Below, one piece after another: positions 43,800 to 55,130 of a stretch of 64,000 bases of DNA. The DNA comes from Pomphorhynchus laevis. Its lineage: Eukaryota > Acanthocephala > Palaeacanthocephala > Echinorhynchida > Pomphorhynchidae. Under the pieces are notes generated by a model. It ran no database searches. It had not been told where the DNA came from and saw nothing but the letters and a program-made list of their open reading frames with translations. How positions within the stretch are numbered: position 1 is the stretch's first letter; each line of letters starts with the position of its first letter. Where the stretch lies: the NCBI GenBank assembly GCA_012934845.2, contig WNNJ02002751.1, forward strand, positions 62,001-126,000, read 5' to 3'. Position numbers and translations under genes: made by a program.

Positions 43800-44165
43800 T
43801 ATTGGAATGTTGCCAGAATGGCGCAGGATCTTTGATCTTGATGATCTTAAGCAAGCCGATTCCATTCTAACCGAAGATATGCCAATTGATGTGCGCAAAG
43901 CGCTCATCTCATCACTATGGTATGTTTTTTTATCTGCTATTTTTCTAGCTAAGTTCCTCAGCAAAGCAGACGTTGCCGGTCCAATAGCACCTTGGTCGAA
44001 ACTACGAATGGAGAAAAGGATGCATTTTCAATATCAATAATTCGTTTTTCGTATTTCGCTAGCTATCTGCTTTCTTGGTATTCAAATGCAGCGGATAGTG
44101 ACATAATGGTATAATATGGTGCAAGATTATTGAAAATACAAACGTCGATAAACGTTCGCTCCATC
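43800..44165 (-). mobile_element. Family F C-terminal block (minus)
   Basis: Minus-strand pieces read RMERTFIDVCIFNNLAPYYT, then LSAAFEYQE, LAKYEKRIIDIENASFSPFV, GAIGPATSALLRNLARKIAD, KKTYHSDEMSALRTSIGISS and CLRSSRSK. This is the last ~110 residues of the F family in order, with the DVCIFN motif. The F sequence starts within a few bases of the 5' boundary of LINE copy A3. It is a fossil with few breaks. Confidence 0.75.
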
Positions 44166-46925
44166 CTAGTTCCAAAACGTATTACGCACCAAGCCAAAAA
44201 TCCGATGGCGTACCGTCTCTCCCCCCAGTCTTCTTTGCTAATCGATCTCGCTCCTGAACATACTTTTCGTCTTAGTCTTTTTAACACTCGCTCCATTATC
44301 AATAAAGCTTTCTGATTCTTGATATCTTCGATCAATTATTTATCGATATTTTCTGCATTACCGAATCCTGGCATTGTGACTCCGACGATCTTGCTATTCG
44401 TCGTTTATGTCGCTGTGGGTGTTCTATAGTTAAATAAGCTCGTCCAATTGCCTCTCATAAATCAACTGCTTCTAGCCATGGCGGTATTGTTGAAATGCTC
44501 GTCACACAATGTCTCTACGTAAAATAAACGTTAACATCCGTTACACCTTGTTCAAATTACTCATATGCAGATTATCAACTCCTTTCCCTCTGGAACTTGT
44601 GATTGTATACCGTCCAGGTTCAGTTGCCCATCACGTATATTCTTTAACGACCTTGCAGATCTTATGTCTCACTGTTCATTGTCTTCTACTCCTTCTTTTG
44701 TTCTCGGTGACTTTAACATTCGTCTTGATCGCCCGTCTGACTCTGACTCTATCACTTTAACTAATCTTTTTTCTGATTTTAACTATAAATTACTTTCAAC
44801 AAGCCTAACTCATATTCTCGGCGGTGCTCTCGACATCATTGCTGTTCCTAACTGCTTCAATGACTAAACCTCCTTGTCAATTACTGATCCTGGTTTGTCC
44901 GATCATTTCCTTGTCACTCTTATTCTTACTCGTACCCATCCTCCTTCTCCGCCACCACCATTATCCACACAAAGTCGACCCTAGAAACTTCTCAATATCC
45001 ATATTCTCTGCACAGCCTTACTCAATTATTCACTCTTTTCACTTCCTCTTAACTATATCATTCCCGATGATCTCTGCATTCTGTTTGATTCTGAACTTAT
45101 GTCTATCATCAATAACCTTCTGCCTAGTCGACTCCGACGTTCTCAGCGCTTGCGCCATGCGCCCCGGTTCGATTCTGACTGTAGTCTTTATAAGCGTCGA
45201 CTCCGTCACTCTTTTCGTGTGTATAAACGCTTTCTTAAACGTTCTCCCAACTCACTCCCTCCAAATCTTCGTGATTCCTACTTTTCTCAACGCCGTTCAC
45301 ATTTCATTCTTATACGTACTAAACGTACTCTCTTTTGGCGAAATCAACTCGAGTCATCTTCCAACACTAAATCTCATTGAAAAATCTTAAACTCAATTCT
45401 TTCACGATCATCTACCCCTTGTAATATAAATCCTGATGAATTTTCTTCTTATCTACAAACTAAGCTATCTAATTTACTTTCCCTACTACCCATAGCCCCC
45501 TTGTACTTACTCTTCTCTTTAAATACTTCCTTCCCATTACTATTCCACCTTCTTCCCGTTTCGTTTGATGAAGTTTCTTCGGTTCTGCTGTTATTACCTA
45601 ATAAAACCTCTCATTCTGACCCAATTCCCACTCACTTGCTTAAAAATATCTCCTCCTCTATCTTACCCTTCCTAACCACATTGTTCAACTCGTCCATCCG
45701 TAGTCGTACATTTCCTTCCATCTGGAAATGCGCCACTGTTCGTCCTCTCATCAAAAAACAATCTCTCGACTCCTCACTACCATCTTCGTACCGTTCTATC
45801 TCACTTATTTCAACCCTCTCTAAACTCTTTAAGCGTCTCGTTCTAAAGCAAGTTAATACATATCTCTTTTACTCCAACTTATTTCCTCCCTTCCAAGCCG
45901 CTTTTCGCTCTAATTACTCTACCGAAATTGCCTGTCTTAAAGTTTATAACGACTTACTCATATCGCGCGATCATAAATTATGTAGTGCCATAGTTTCTCT
46001 TGATCTATCGTCTGCTTTTGACATCGTCGATCACTCGATTCTTCTCCATCGCTTTCGTCATGATTATGGCTTCTCTTCACCTACTGTATCATGGTTTTCT
46101 TCATATCTATCAAACCGTACATTTCGCGTCTATTCTAACTCTTCTCTCTCCCATCCTTCGTCCATCCCGACCGGTGTTCCACAACCCTCCGTATTGGGCC
46201 CTTTCTCCGTATCATTAAACTCTACAATTCTTCCTGCCGATGACAATCTCGTTTTCCTAGGCTTCCATTTCGACAACAGACTTTCACTTAAACCTTTCGT
46301 TAGAGATAAAGTACGCTCATCTACCTTGATTCTCCGCAACCTCCGTCAAGTTCGTAGATTGATCGATTTCCCTTCTTGTATGACTCTCATATCTTATCTC
46401 CTTTTTTAAACTCGATTATTGACTTTGTCTATTTTCCAACTAACCTAAATCCACTTTTCTTGCCCTAAACGCATCGTCAACGCAGATGTCTAAATTCTCC
46501 ATATCGTCGTTTTGATCATACATCCCACCATCTTGCTTCTCTCGATTTGCCTACAATTTATTGTCGTGTTCACATTCGTCTTCTCGTTGCTTTCCGCCTT
46601 GTAACTTTTCATACCCCTTCATTTCTCAACCTTCCTTTTCTTGATAATTCTCGTCCTGTTTACTGTTCATTGCGTTCCTGTAATTCTCTTCTTTTACATG
46701 TCTCAAACTACTCTTCTTACTTTTGATTCCGCTCCTTCCTGGTGGCTGCTTTTCCATCGCGGAATCATCTGCCCATTCATATACGCCAATCAACCTCCCT
46801 CTGTGCTCCAAACGCCATATCCGATCCCATTTAAAATTTATCTGCTTGACTTTCATTTATTTGTTAGTGGACTTGAAAGCGTGCAGCTGGTACGCATTTG
46901 CCACGTTAAATAAATTTGCATTATT
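44166..46925 (+). mobile_element. CR1/L2-like LINE, family A' (copy A3)
   Basis: Endonuclease: FRLSLFNTRSIINK, FCITESWHCDSDDL, SHGGIV, IVYRPGSVA, FVLGDFNIRLDRPSDSD, LDIIAVPN. The linker has RFDSDCSLYKRRLRHSFRVY. The RT N-half is long and open at 45501-46409: IWKCATVRPLIKKQSLDSSL, PSSYRSISLISTLSKLFKRL, SLDLSSAFDIVDHSILLHRF, PTGVPQPSVLGPFS. Here the segment carrying YADD is deleted, and the frame jumps to SVSLNSTILPADDNLVFLGF. The 3' end CGCATTTGCCACGTTAAA agrees with A1. Multiple breaks. Confidence 0.85.
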
Positions 46926-46974
46926 ATAGAAAGGGTTAAAAAAAGTAAAACGTAATAAAACGTAATAATGTAAA

Positions 46975-47242
46975 ATATTGTGTTAAAAATTGAAAAATAA
47001 TTTTAATTACAAAATTCAAAAATTAAATTTTTGAGACAATTCTAAAATTTTACAAGGAACATTTAAGCGCTTAAATAATTAGCAACGAGGATGCCTCCAT
47101 ATTTTTTTAATATTGTGTTTAAAAAATGAAAAAAAAAATAAAATTACATAATTCAAAAATTAAATTTTTGTTACAAAACTTTAAAATCTGGCGAGGAACA
47201 TTTAAGCGCTAAAATAATTAGCAATGAGCATGCCTCTTCTTT
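46975..47242. repeat. Direct repeat, two ~136-bp units
   Basis: Two units each start ATATTGTGTT, share AATTCAAAAATTAAATTTTT and GAGGAACATTTAAGCGCT-like sequence, and end in ATGCCTC. The offset is about 136 bases. Flanked on the left by the end of LINE A3 and on the right by the fold-back repeat. Confidence 0.75.
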
Positions 47243-47339
47243 CACCGCTATATCCGTATTTTGTAGAAAGTAAACGAGAAAAGTAGGCGAAGTCGAAAAA
47301 TAATACAACGAAAGGAAAAGCGCTTGAAGTGAGAAAATG

Positions 47340-47945
47340 CAAATAGATGGGGGAGGGCAAATAGTTGCAGAGACATGGGCAAATTAGACATTGGGTTAGG
47401 TATATATAAAAGCGGTTGAATTAAATCATTTAGAGTAAGTGAGAAAAGACTAATAGATGAAAAGTGAATGATTGTAAGATAGTGGGGAAATTGGATACAT
47501 GATACTTATCTATGCCTTCTAGAAGGTGGAGCAGACAAAGATAGAAATGAATTATTTGGTTTAATAGCTGTATAGACAGAGGGGGCAAGGAAATGTATTC
47601 AAAATGGGATGAAAGGTGACAAAAGGGGGTTAAAAAGGAGGCAAAACGAGGGTAAGGGGTGAAAAAGAGGGGGGGGTTAAAAAGATGTCAAGAGGTCTCT
47701 ATGCATCCACAATTAGTAAACCTAATGATCCATTTTTCATCCTGGTTTGTTCCCGTTATAGGAGCGTAGAGAAGTATCATGTACTCAATTTGCCTCCTCT
47801 ATCTCTGCAACCATTCACTCTTCGTCTATTTCCCTTTTCCCACTCACCCCAAATGCTTTTATTCCAGCGCTTTTGTATAGAAACGTAACCCCGTGTCTAA
47901 TTTGCCCCTGTCTCTGTAAGCATTTGCCCCTATCTATTTAACATC
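47340..47945. repeat. Long imperfect inverted repeat (fold-back)
   Basis: The left arm (about 47340-47535) reads GCAAATAGATGGGGGAGG, GAGACATGGGCAAATTAGAC, AGTGAGAAAAGACTAATAGA and GGATACATGATACTTATCTA. The reverse complement of the right arm (about 47735-47945) follows the same order: AAATAGATAGGGGCAAATGC, GAGACAGGGGCAAATTAGAC, AGTGGGAAAAGGGAAATAGA, GAGTACATGATACTTCTCTA. The arms are about 200 bases with a central segment of similar length containing a G8 run. No coding potential. It could be a fold-back transposon, or two inverted copies of a short repeat, and could form a long hairpin RNA. Confidence 0.75.
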
Positions 47946-48218
47946 TTTAACATCGAAACATCTTTAGCATCTTTAACATCTTAACAACGAAACTAATGAA
48001 CATGCTTGATTCATAATAATAAAGATTTTCTTAAATAAATAAACAAGCCGTCAAAGTCAGAGTAAATAAATAAAAAGTACAACGGAGAATCTTCAGACAT
48101 AGTAATTAATCTTAGCTTCTTCCCAGACATTACTAACTTTCATGGCCTCAAATCCATGGGGATCTGAGCCCCCAACCAATCCAGCACGCCGCTTTCCGAT
48201 TGAACCACCCGGGGTCTT

Positions 48219-49760
48219 TCACCCCCGAAGAATCCAATCGGCGCAGACGATGTTGGGTAAGCGAGAGACGAGGAGCTTCAGAAACCTTAGTCTTTGCTCT
48301 GTGGGACGTCCTCTAGAGAAGAAGACTAATCCCGAAATAGCCCAAGTGCCCCAGAGGCGCACCTGGGTTTTCCCATTCAATGACAGATGCTGGGCCCGTT
48401 TCAGAGCCCAACTAGCTCTCTTCAGGATACGTTTTAGTCTATCCAGGTCAGCTTTCGCCGACCAGTTCACCGAAACGGTGAACCCCAGGTATTTTACTCG
48501 ACTTGTGAAGGTAGGGATTGGTTCAGAGGCAAATATGGAGGAGAGTGCAGAGAGTGCTAATCTCTTAAGCTTTTGCTTTGTCGCAGGGGAGCCATGGAAG
48601 ACAACCACCTGCGATTTGGCGGAATTCAAAACAAGATTGGACCTGGGTAACTGGTCTTTTAATCTTAAAAAGAATCGGCTGATGGCAGAGACTACGTCCT
48701 TACACCTGCGTCCAGAGAACAGGGCTGTAGTGTCATCATCGTACACCACTAGACGTTGATCGCGTTAAATATTTTGAATAGATTTATGGAGGCAGCAAGA
48801 TACAAGATAGGAGAGAGAGGGAGGAACCTTGAGGCACACCCGTAATAGGGTAGAACTGACGCGTATCAGGGTCGTCTTCATAATAAAATCGCTTGGTGTA
48901 CAGCAGAATCTCCACCCTGTTAGTAACTATCGCAAGCAACCCGAGGGACCTGAGAGAAGAGATAACAAAAGGTATGGAGATGCGGTCAAATGCAGCTGAA
49001 AAGTCAAGGAAAACAGTCACAGTGAGTTGATGGATATTCTCCCGACAGAACTGATGCACTTCACCAACTGCTGAATAGACCGAGCGACCTTTGACGAACC
49101 CGTGGAAACCAGGTGGGATTAATTTTCGCCTACTCAAATGATCACGGATTCTACGCGCAAGCGCTTTTTCATAGATCGAGACGAGGGAATTTTAAATCGA
49201 GATGGACCGCAGGTCTTTCGGACAATAGACCGGATGCTTTTTAGGTAAAAATATACGCCTACTAATTTTTATGCGGGCCACATCGGATGTGGTGGCTAAA
49301 AGCATTGTGACGGCCACCTCCCTTCTTTGATCGGCTGTCAAAAGCTGACAGACCCGGGAAGAAAGAGGAGCGACGGTTTTGGAGGTGCCCGGAAGAGGCC
49401 CCCAGGCATTGAAAATTTCTGGTACAGATAAGTCTCTACTCCTGAAGTCCTTCCAAGGCGGGATTGGTTGCGGTGATTGTGTGGCTCCATAATTGTGTAG
49501 GGTTAGTGACTCCTCCAGAACTTTTTCAAGGCCTATACCACCGATCCAACCCGCAGCCTTATCCCTTCAACAAACAAACTTATCCTTGAATATCTTCCAA
49601 AAGGAAGACAGAGAAGGGTTAAAACGAGCGATACTCGACCTATCCCTACTCAGCTGGAACCAGAATCTGGTACGCCAGTATTCAGTCGAGAGCGTCTGTT
49701 TGGTGGAAGAAGAGAAACCAGGGAGGGCAATAGTTTAGCTAGGACCTTGAGTTTTGTCGG
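48219..49760 (-). pseudogene. Family E RT (ORF2 C-terminal part), broken
   Basis: Read on the minus strand: RRIFLPKKHPVYCPKDLRSI, YEKALARRIRDHLSRRKLIP, GFHGFVKGRSVYSAVGEVHQ, TVFLDFSAAFDRISIPFVIS (motif A), PITGVPQGSSLSLLSCIL (motif B). Then comes a region with YDDDTTALFSGRR in place of a clean YADD, LNSAKSQVVVFHGSP, VKYLGFTVSVNWSAKADLDR and RLRFLKLLVSRLPNIVC. This is an I/Jockey-group order. At least two frameshifts or stops lie around 48750-48790 and 49190. The overlapping plus-strand frame at 48142-48759 is its antisense shadow. Confidence 0.8.
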
Positions 49761-49841
49761 AGTGGGACTAAACATACGACCTTTATAGGTTGTCGAAAGA
49801 AACGCGGAGGCTTGCGAAGAGAGATAGGAATTAAATTCGGT

Positions 49842-50505
49842 TTAACTCTCATTACCAATTCGGGGGAAGCGTTGGATGGCTGCCATGAAGAAAGCCACTC
49901 TGATCGGGTAAAAGTGGAATCTTCTACGAAGCAGTGAATCCTCCTCTATCCGCCAACGAATTAGATCATGAGAGATGGAAGTCGAGGAATGAGTTCGTTG
50001 ATGTGCAATGAAATGTGGGGACGGTGGTTTATGAATAAGATAACCGTTCCTGGCTCTGCGGAGTGCTGCATTAATCCAACGACTAGTTCTATCGTTGAAG
50101 TCACCTAGTACCATGTCATAGCCGCCATCAATAATCCCATCCAGGAGGTCACGTTTCTTGTGAATCTCTCCTGGACGAATGTAGACGTTGGCAAGACTGA
50201 GGCGTTTACCGTTCTTAACGAGTGAAACTACTAAGCAAGACAGGGCTGGACAAGAATAGTTTAAAATGAGGAAAGACCTTAAAGAGCATTTCACTAAGGT
50301 CAAGAGTCCTTGAGATGAAGAGGAGTGAGGAGGGGTTATGTACGGAGTATAGTGTGAATAAATGTGCTTAGGGATAAATCGAGTAATGTCCTGGGGGAGA
50401 CGGATAGACCGCGTCTCCTGAAGGACTATAACATCTGCGTATCTACCAAATAGAAGCCTAAGAGCAGAAGCACCCCCCCCACGAATTCCACTGAGGAATG
50501 TTCAG
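49842..50505 (-). pseudogene. Family E endonuclease (ORF2 N-terminal part)
   Basis: Begins near 50505 with NIPQWNS, the usual ILQWN(C)RG start. A poly-G run shifts the frame, after which ALRLLFGRYADVIVLQETRS (Glu) and LPQDITRFIPKHIYSHYTPY follow. Then comes an open frame from 50303 with LVVSLVKNGKRLSLANVYIR (Tyr) and MVLGDFNDRTSRW (Asp, Asn). It ends HSSTSISHDLIRWRI, with the S-H-D-L endonuclease terminus. It is an APE-type nuclease for target-primed reverse transcription. Confidence 0.75.
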
Positions 50506-50564
50506 CGAAAAAGGCTCAGGCTTACTTACCATTGTGGCAGATTAGTTGGACGGGAGCAGCCGAC

Positions 50565-51905
50565 CTAGACAGAGCTAGGTGTGGAAAGGTTACCCTTCCC
50601 ACATCTAGCCCCATCAGATATCGGAGCCCCCTGGGCAATATCATCATCTCCCTTTATTGAGGCACTCATATTTAGAAGCTTTCCGATCTTTATTGGAGGA
50701 TCCGAGCGGGCTGAAGCGCCCCTTTTCTTAGATTTAGGAAGGACATTCTCAGGTTGAACAGGTGGGCCTGAGAGAAATGCACCCAAGAGCGGTGCCAGAA
50801 GCTGTTGTAACTGAGAAAGAATACTTTTTCTTGTGTTATCTAGAAGATATAAAATATCCTTATTGGACATACGATCGGATGAAGAATTTTAGTCCAAGGA
50901 AACTTCTGCATAGCTTTTACCGGAAGAAGATTTAGTGGATTTAAACTTGTTTCTGTAGTCCATGAAAAAGCTGCATCGACGGGACCAGGCAGGGTGGTCG
51001 CCGCCACAGTTGCTGCATACTGGGGGAACCTCGCACCTCTCCCCTTTAGATAGCGCAACACAAAGCGAGCTCTTACAAATTCCACAATTCTTTTCTTGCT
51101 TACAAGTGGAGGCCCAGTGCCCCCACTTGTGACAGGAATTGCAATGCGGATATGAGAAATTATCGTCATCGATAAGAATACACCTGAGATTGTAACCCAT
51201 AAATGAGTTAATCGAGTTGGAGCAAAGTGTAACAGCATTGTCCACATCAGTTTTGCCAAATGCAACTGGCAGCGCATCTCCTGATTTAGATTTTAATTGC
51301 CGAATGGTGGAAAGCTTATACGAGTCTTTTAACCTGGCAAGGTCGTCTTTTTCTAGATATGTAGGAAAGTTAGTTAATTTCACTGTAGCTTGTACTAGTT
51401 TGAATACTATAGTACCCAGTTGTGAAAGATTATTATTAAAGAAAATCTCGTATGCTTTCATGAGTTCAGATGTTGAAAAAGAGACTTTCAACTGATTAGG
51501 GTACGTCATGACTGTATAAAATACTACCATTCCAGAGTAGTTTATCACAAACTTCCTCGGGAAAACATTGAATAAAAAATGCTTCTCCGTCGGTTTAATA
51601 GCATTTATTATTGCCAAGTTTTTTAGTTTTGGTACAGGGGGAAGTTCCGCCGAGTCTGTATTAGTAACAACATCAAAATTACTAACCTGTATGTCTTGAA
51701 ATGTAAAATTAGAAGGATGAACAATATCTTTAACTTGAGAAATTTTGTTAAAAATGCTGCCATTATGTGTTTTTTCGATAGAGCTTTGAAGCTTCGACAA
51801 GCTAGTTTCACTGCACATTTTTTTGAGTACGTACGGGGCTTGATTCGTGATACCTGTTTCGAAGAAATTGCGTGCGAATGCTGATGTGCATTCTCGGGGT
51901 AGCAC
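50565..51905 (-). CDS. Family E LINE ORF1 (Gag-like, two Zn knuckles)
   Basis: A frame of 338 codons (51905-50889) followed, after one in-frame TAA, by 102 more in the same frame (MSNKDILYLLDNTRK...). The C-terminal half has Zn knuckles CNSCHKWGHWASTC (Cys255, Cys258, His263, Cys268) and CSNCGGDHPAWSRRC (Cys297, Cys300, His304, Cys311). A Cys-rich linker between them (CGICKSSLC) may be a third. Upstream is the dimerisation-like region LPPVPKLKNLAIINAIKPTE ... VFPRKFVINYSGM typical of I/Jockey Gag. It packages element RNA. The single stop suggests mild decay. Confidence 0.8.
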
Positions 51906-52560
51906 GTCTCAACGTGCTCCTATCATTAGCTACACAAATATTCGTAGTTTAATTTCGAATCTTGATGATGTTAGAGTTTGGACGCAGTATACGCATACAG
52001 ACGTGTGGGCTATTTCTGAGATATGGTTACACGATGCCATTCTTGATAACGTTGTATATATTCCAGGTTATCAATTGTTATGTTCAGATAGATGTTACGT
52101 TCAGATAGTATCACTTTATGTTCAGGATAAAAACGTTATTAGAAATATAGTGATATATTCAAATGGAGAAGATACTTGTGAGTGCTTAATAGTTTATCTT
52201 GTTATATATAGCCTCCACTTTTCATTGGGTGTTCTTTATCGAACAATCAAATAAGCCATTCTAGATGATGAGTTGATGCATATTTTAACTAGAGCTTGTA
52301 GTATGCGTGATCACTCGTTCATCTTAGTTGATGATTTTAATCTACCGACCCTCGTGATTGATAAAAATGGTAACAGTATTATTGGTAACTGTTCCAGTAA
52401 GGATAATAACCTATGGGAGTTCTTGGTATGTAATCAATTACTCATTCAGCATGTATCTGATCCTATTAGATTTGGCACTGATGGAGTACGTTCTATACTT
52501 GATCTTGTATTTTCTAAAGAGATGGTCAGATATGTGACCTATCCCATAATCCTCAAACTG
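51895..52560 (+). mobile_element. CR1-like LINE endonuclease fragment
   Basis: Plus strand: ISYTNIRSLISNLDDVRVWT (Asn), DVWAISEIWLHDAI (Glu), LHFSLGVLYRTIK, then HSFILVDDFNLPTLVIDK (the GDFN site changed to DDFN) and VRSILDLVFSKEM. It overlaps or abuts the 5' end of the minus-strand E element. It is truncated on both sides, with one stop near 52254. Confidence 0.7.
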
Positions 52561-52697
52561 CTAACACTTGGAAAGTGATAGCACCTGTATTGGCGACTAT
52601 TCAACTCAAAGGATCGGTTAACCAGTGCACCTATATCGAAAAATGTGATTGAACCTGTAATGGTGCCTTTAGTTTCGTTGGAACAATTGGGCGCCAC

Positions 52698-53010
52698 ATG
52701 ACAATCTTTTCTGGCTTCCCACAATTAGCCATCGTGTCCAGTTTTCGTTTGATTATCATGACCCATCGTGTACTGCATCGCAATTCCCCTTCATACTTAC
52801 ATATTCCATATTTCGATGAATATAGTTCTGCTTCTTTATCATTAAGATCATATCATTCCATTTTCCTCTACACTCTAAATTATTCGACAAATTACCATCT
52901 CCGTTCTTTTCTTGTTGTTTATCCTCTTTCTTGGAATTCGCTCCCGTCGTAGATTCGCTCGACTTTCTTGTTCATACTATTCAAAATTCAATAGAATTAG
53001 GTGTCCGTTT
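52698..53010 (+). mobile_element. LINE 3' end fragment (CR1/L2-like)
   Basis: Pieces read IIMTHRVLHRNSPSYLHIPY, SLSLRSYHSIFLYTLNYSTN and PLSWNSLPS, the closing block of a CR1/L2 RT (LHxxxPxYL ... RSxxS ... WNSLPxxIR). It is a different piece from the endonuclease just upstream; about 130 bases between them are unexplained. Confidence 0.6.
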
Positions 53011-53059
53011 CTCTCTCAGATTCATGTTTGTTAAGATGCAAAAGTTAATCAGATCAAAG

Positions 53060-54120
53060 GCTGAGTTAGTTAATATATATTGCCGAAGCTTTCGCCGCGT
53101 TACGGCTTCGTCATCGGTTCATCTGAAACATTGAACACATATTAATATCGTCACAAATACATTAACAATTAATAACATAATTAATATTTATCATTGCATA
53201 GAATCAAGCCAGCCCACCGTCTCGTCTTTAATGTTGAGATTATTGCCGCCATCTGCACCCGATATTTATATTGCCTCCATTAGTTTTCGCGACACACGTT
53301 ATCTGCTCGGTATAGTGCGCTAAACTTTGGTTGCTCATTTAAATATTGTTGTGAATAATGCGCGATCCATGTATTGCTGGCGTAAGAAGGCGCTGAAGGG
53401 TTTCATGCTGCTCTTAAATGTTACTTAATCCGTTCAGACACCGGACGTTGTGGTTTTCCTATGTAGCTAACCTTCTTACCTACAACAGCACACTCATCAC
53501 AAAACATTTCATATTAGAGCCTTTTTAATGTTTCTAAGAACACTGTCAGTTTAGCCTCTCTCCTTAAACATAAAGCCGATCATCCTACACTTATTATCGG
53601 CTATTTCATTACTGCTAGTGCACATGCGCGCTGATGCAGCATGTTAAGGTAGATACCCCTTTTCACACTGTATGTGTGGGCTGATCGTTTATGTAGCGTA
53701 AGATTAAGCTTTGTAGGATTATGATACCACTCGTAATGCTTTACGTTCTTATGTCTAAACTAGATGTTTAAGAATGGCACGCGTCAATCAGAACCGGTAG
53801 TCGTTAATTCTGCAGTCAAACAACGGTTGTTGTCCATTGTTTTAAAAGTATCGATTAAGGTTTAACGGCATAGACTCGCCATTTGACGGCATATACGATA
53901 AGCAGGTCGTCGATGTAGCGTAAATAATGTGCGACATTTCGTGCGAGGAATTCATTGTTATAGATAAAAGCATTCTCAAATCTATCCAAATACACGATCG
54001 GCAGGATTGGGGCGAGGCAATTATCCATTGAGAATCCCTTGATTTGTTGATAGAATTGATTATCACACTTAAAAATGTCACACCTTAGTATTGCCCTTAC
54101 TAAGTGCGTGATATCGACGA
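53060..54120 (-). mobile_element. Penelope-like element, RT palm plus GIY-YIG part (minus)
   Basis: Minus-strand reading gives FYQQIKGFSMDNCLAPIL and HYLRYIDDLLIVYAV (PLE palm motifs), then KNVKHYEWYHNPTKLNLTLH, a Cys-containing CAVVGKKVSYIG followed by PVSERIK, and SNTWIAHYSQQYLN. These match the RT-to-GIY-YIG order of PLEs. A hairpin with GAAA lies beyond the coding end (53083-53131). It is an old fossil with many breaks. Confidence 0.7.
53083..53131 (-). ncRNA. PLE-associated hairpin resembling a hammerhead core
   Basis: On the minus strand, CCGATGACGAAGCCGTAACG is followed by CGGCGAAAGCTTCGGC. The small stem CCG-UAAC-GCGG is followed by CGAAA, and GAAGC pairs with GCTTC outside it. Hammerhead motifs (CUGANGA, stem II, GAAA) are known from PLE ends. 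Here the first box is CCGAUGA, so it is at best a diverged copy. Confidence 0.4.
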
Positions 54121-54129
54121 TATGGAGTT

Positions 54130-54911
54130 TTGTTTATGTGGGAATTTTATTCAGATGTATACCATCGAGTTCATGGTAGAACGGATAATTGTATCTTGAG
54201 TGGATTATTAAGAAAGAAGTGCGACAAGTTAGCTAGATGTGCACACAAACGAATTAGTATTGCTGAATTAGAAGCAATGGATCTAAAAATGTGTATACGC
54301 TTTAGGATGACTAAGTCACGGCAGTGTAGAGTGATAAATATAAATCACAATGTTGCCAACCTTTTAAAGGAACAATTAAGTGAAGCAGAATTGCAGCTGC
54401 TATCACTTGGCATGTCGTTTGTGCCTTCCTCTAAAGAATTTGGACGGTTAAATCTTATAAATAGCATCAAATACATGGCTGCGAAAATATTTCGCAACGG
54501 AGATAATGTTAATGCCATGTAAAAAAGAATATTTTTCTAAAAAATTCGCAAATACAGAGATATCTCGAACTGCATCCCGACATAAAATTTGAACGCAATC
54601 TAAATGCAATACACGTAAATGTCTTGAAGGAATTACAGCACAATTCAAACATTATTGTGATGTCTGCAGACAAGGGTAATCAAACAGTAATATGGGCGAC
54701 TGCTGAATATATAGCTGAAGGTAACCGTCAACTCCAGACGAACGCATATGAAGCGATTCCCGAAACTGATCACAATAATATGGCTAATGGCATGTCTGGT
54801 CAAATAATAAAATGGTATGTAAATGGGAGGAGCATAAAATGTTAATATGATCTAATTCAGTTCCAGGGTATGTAGCTTTTACCTAAGGTTCACAAAAGAC
54901 AAACACCATGC
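54130..54911 (+). mobile_element. Penelope-like element, N-terminal portion (first tandem copy)
   Basis: Plus-strand frames: KRISIAELEAMDLKM, NHNVANLLKEQLSEAELQLL then SLGMSFVPSSK, and, in a later frame, KELQHNSNIIVMSADKGNQT with VIWATAEYI, then LPKVHKRQTPC. These are the LSLGLxFxP, ADKGNxTV and LPKxHK motifs of Penelope-type elements. It ends abruptly at about 54911, where the beginning of a second copy starts. It is broken. Confidence 0.75.
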
Positions 54912-54945
54912 ACAGTAATATAAATCACAATGTTGCCAACCGCGA

Positions 54946-55099
54946 GGTGCACTTTTCACCTACGGTGAAAAAGGGGGTATTTTTCACCGTAGGTAAAAAA
55001 GGGACGTTTTTCACCGATACGGCTGGGTGCACTTTTCACCTACGGTGAAGTATTTTTCACCGTAGGTGAAAAAGGGACGTTTTTCACCGATACAAACCA
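54946..55099. repeat. Doubled left terminal inverted repeat of the MULE
   Basis: Two copies of GGTGCACTTTTCACCTACGG...TTTTTCACCGATAC stand in tandem; the inner one leads into CAAACCAAATTTTAATT, matching the right end inverted. Each copy holds several TTCACC(N3)GGTGAA near-palindromes, spaced by AAAGGG, likely transposase-binding units. The inner copy is a few bases shorter. Confidence 0.85.
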
Positions 55100-55130
55100 A
55101 ATTTTAATTAAAAAAAATTTACCCTTAAAT

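Larger units (their letters stand above)
48000..51905 (-). mobile_element. I/Jockey-like LINE (family E) with Gag-like ORF1, endonuclease and RT
   Basis: Minus strand, all parts in order: ORF1 with CCHC knuckles (51905-50565), APE-type endonuclease (50505-49842) and RT (about 49760-48219). A tail towards 48000 contains GATTTTCTTAAATAAATAAA-like sequence seen on the plus strand. GC is clearly higher than the surroundings. There are a handful of breaks in ORF2 and one stop in ORF1. The 5' limit is set by the ORF1 start and may be a few bases further out. Confidence 0.85.

Noticed and set aside
43807-44040. 77-codon plus-strand frame MLPEWRRIFDLDDLKQ...
   Set aside because: It is antisense to the family F C-terminal block, whose motifs continue across it on the minus strand.
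48142-48759. 205-codon plus-strand frame
   Set aside because: Antisense of the family E RT (motifs VKYLGFTVS and LNSAKSQVV on the minus strand).
54946-55099. CRISPR-like spaced repeats
   Set aside because: The repeats are modules of a MULE terminal inverted repeat, supported by the matching right end and the target duplication; the host is eukaryotic.
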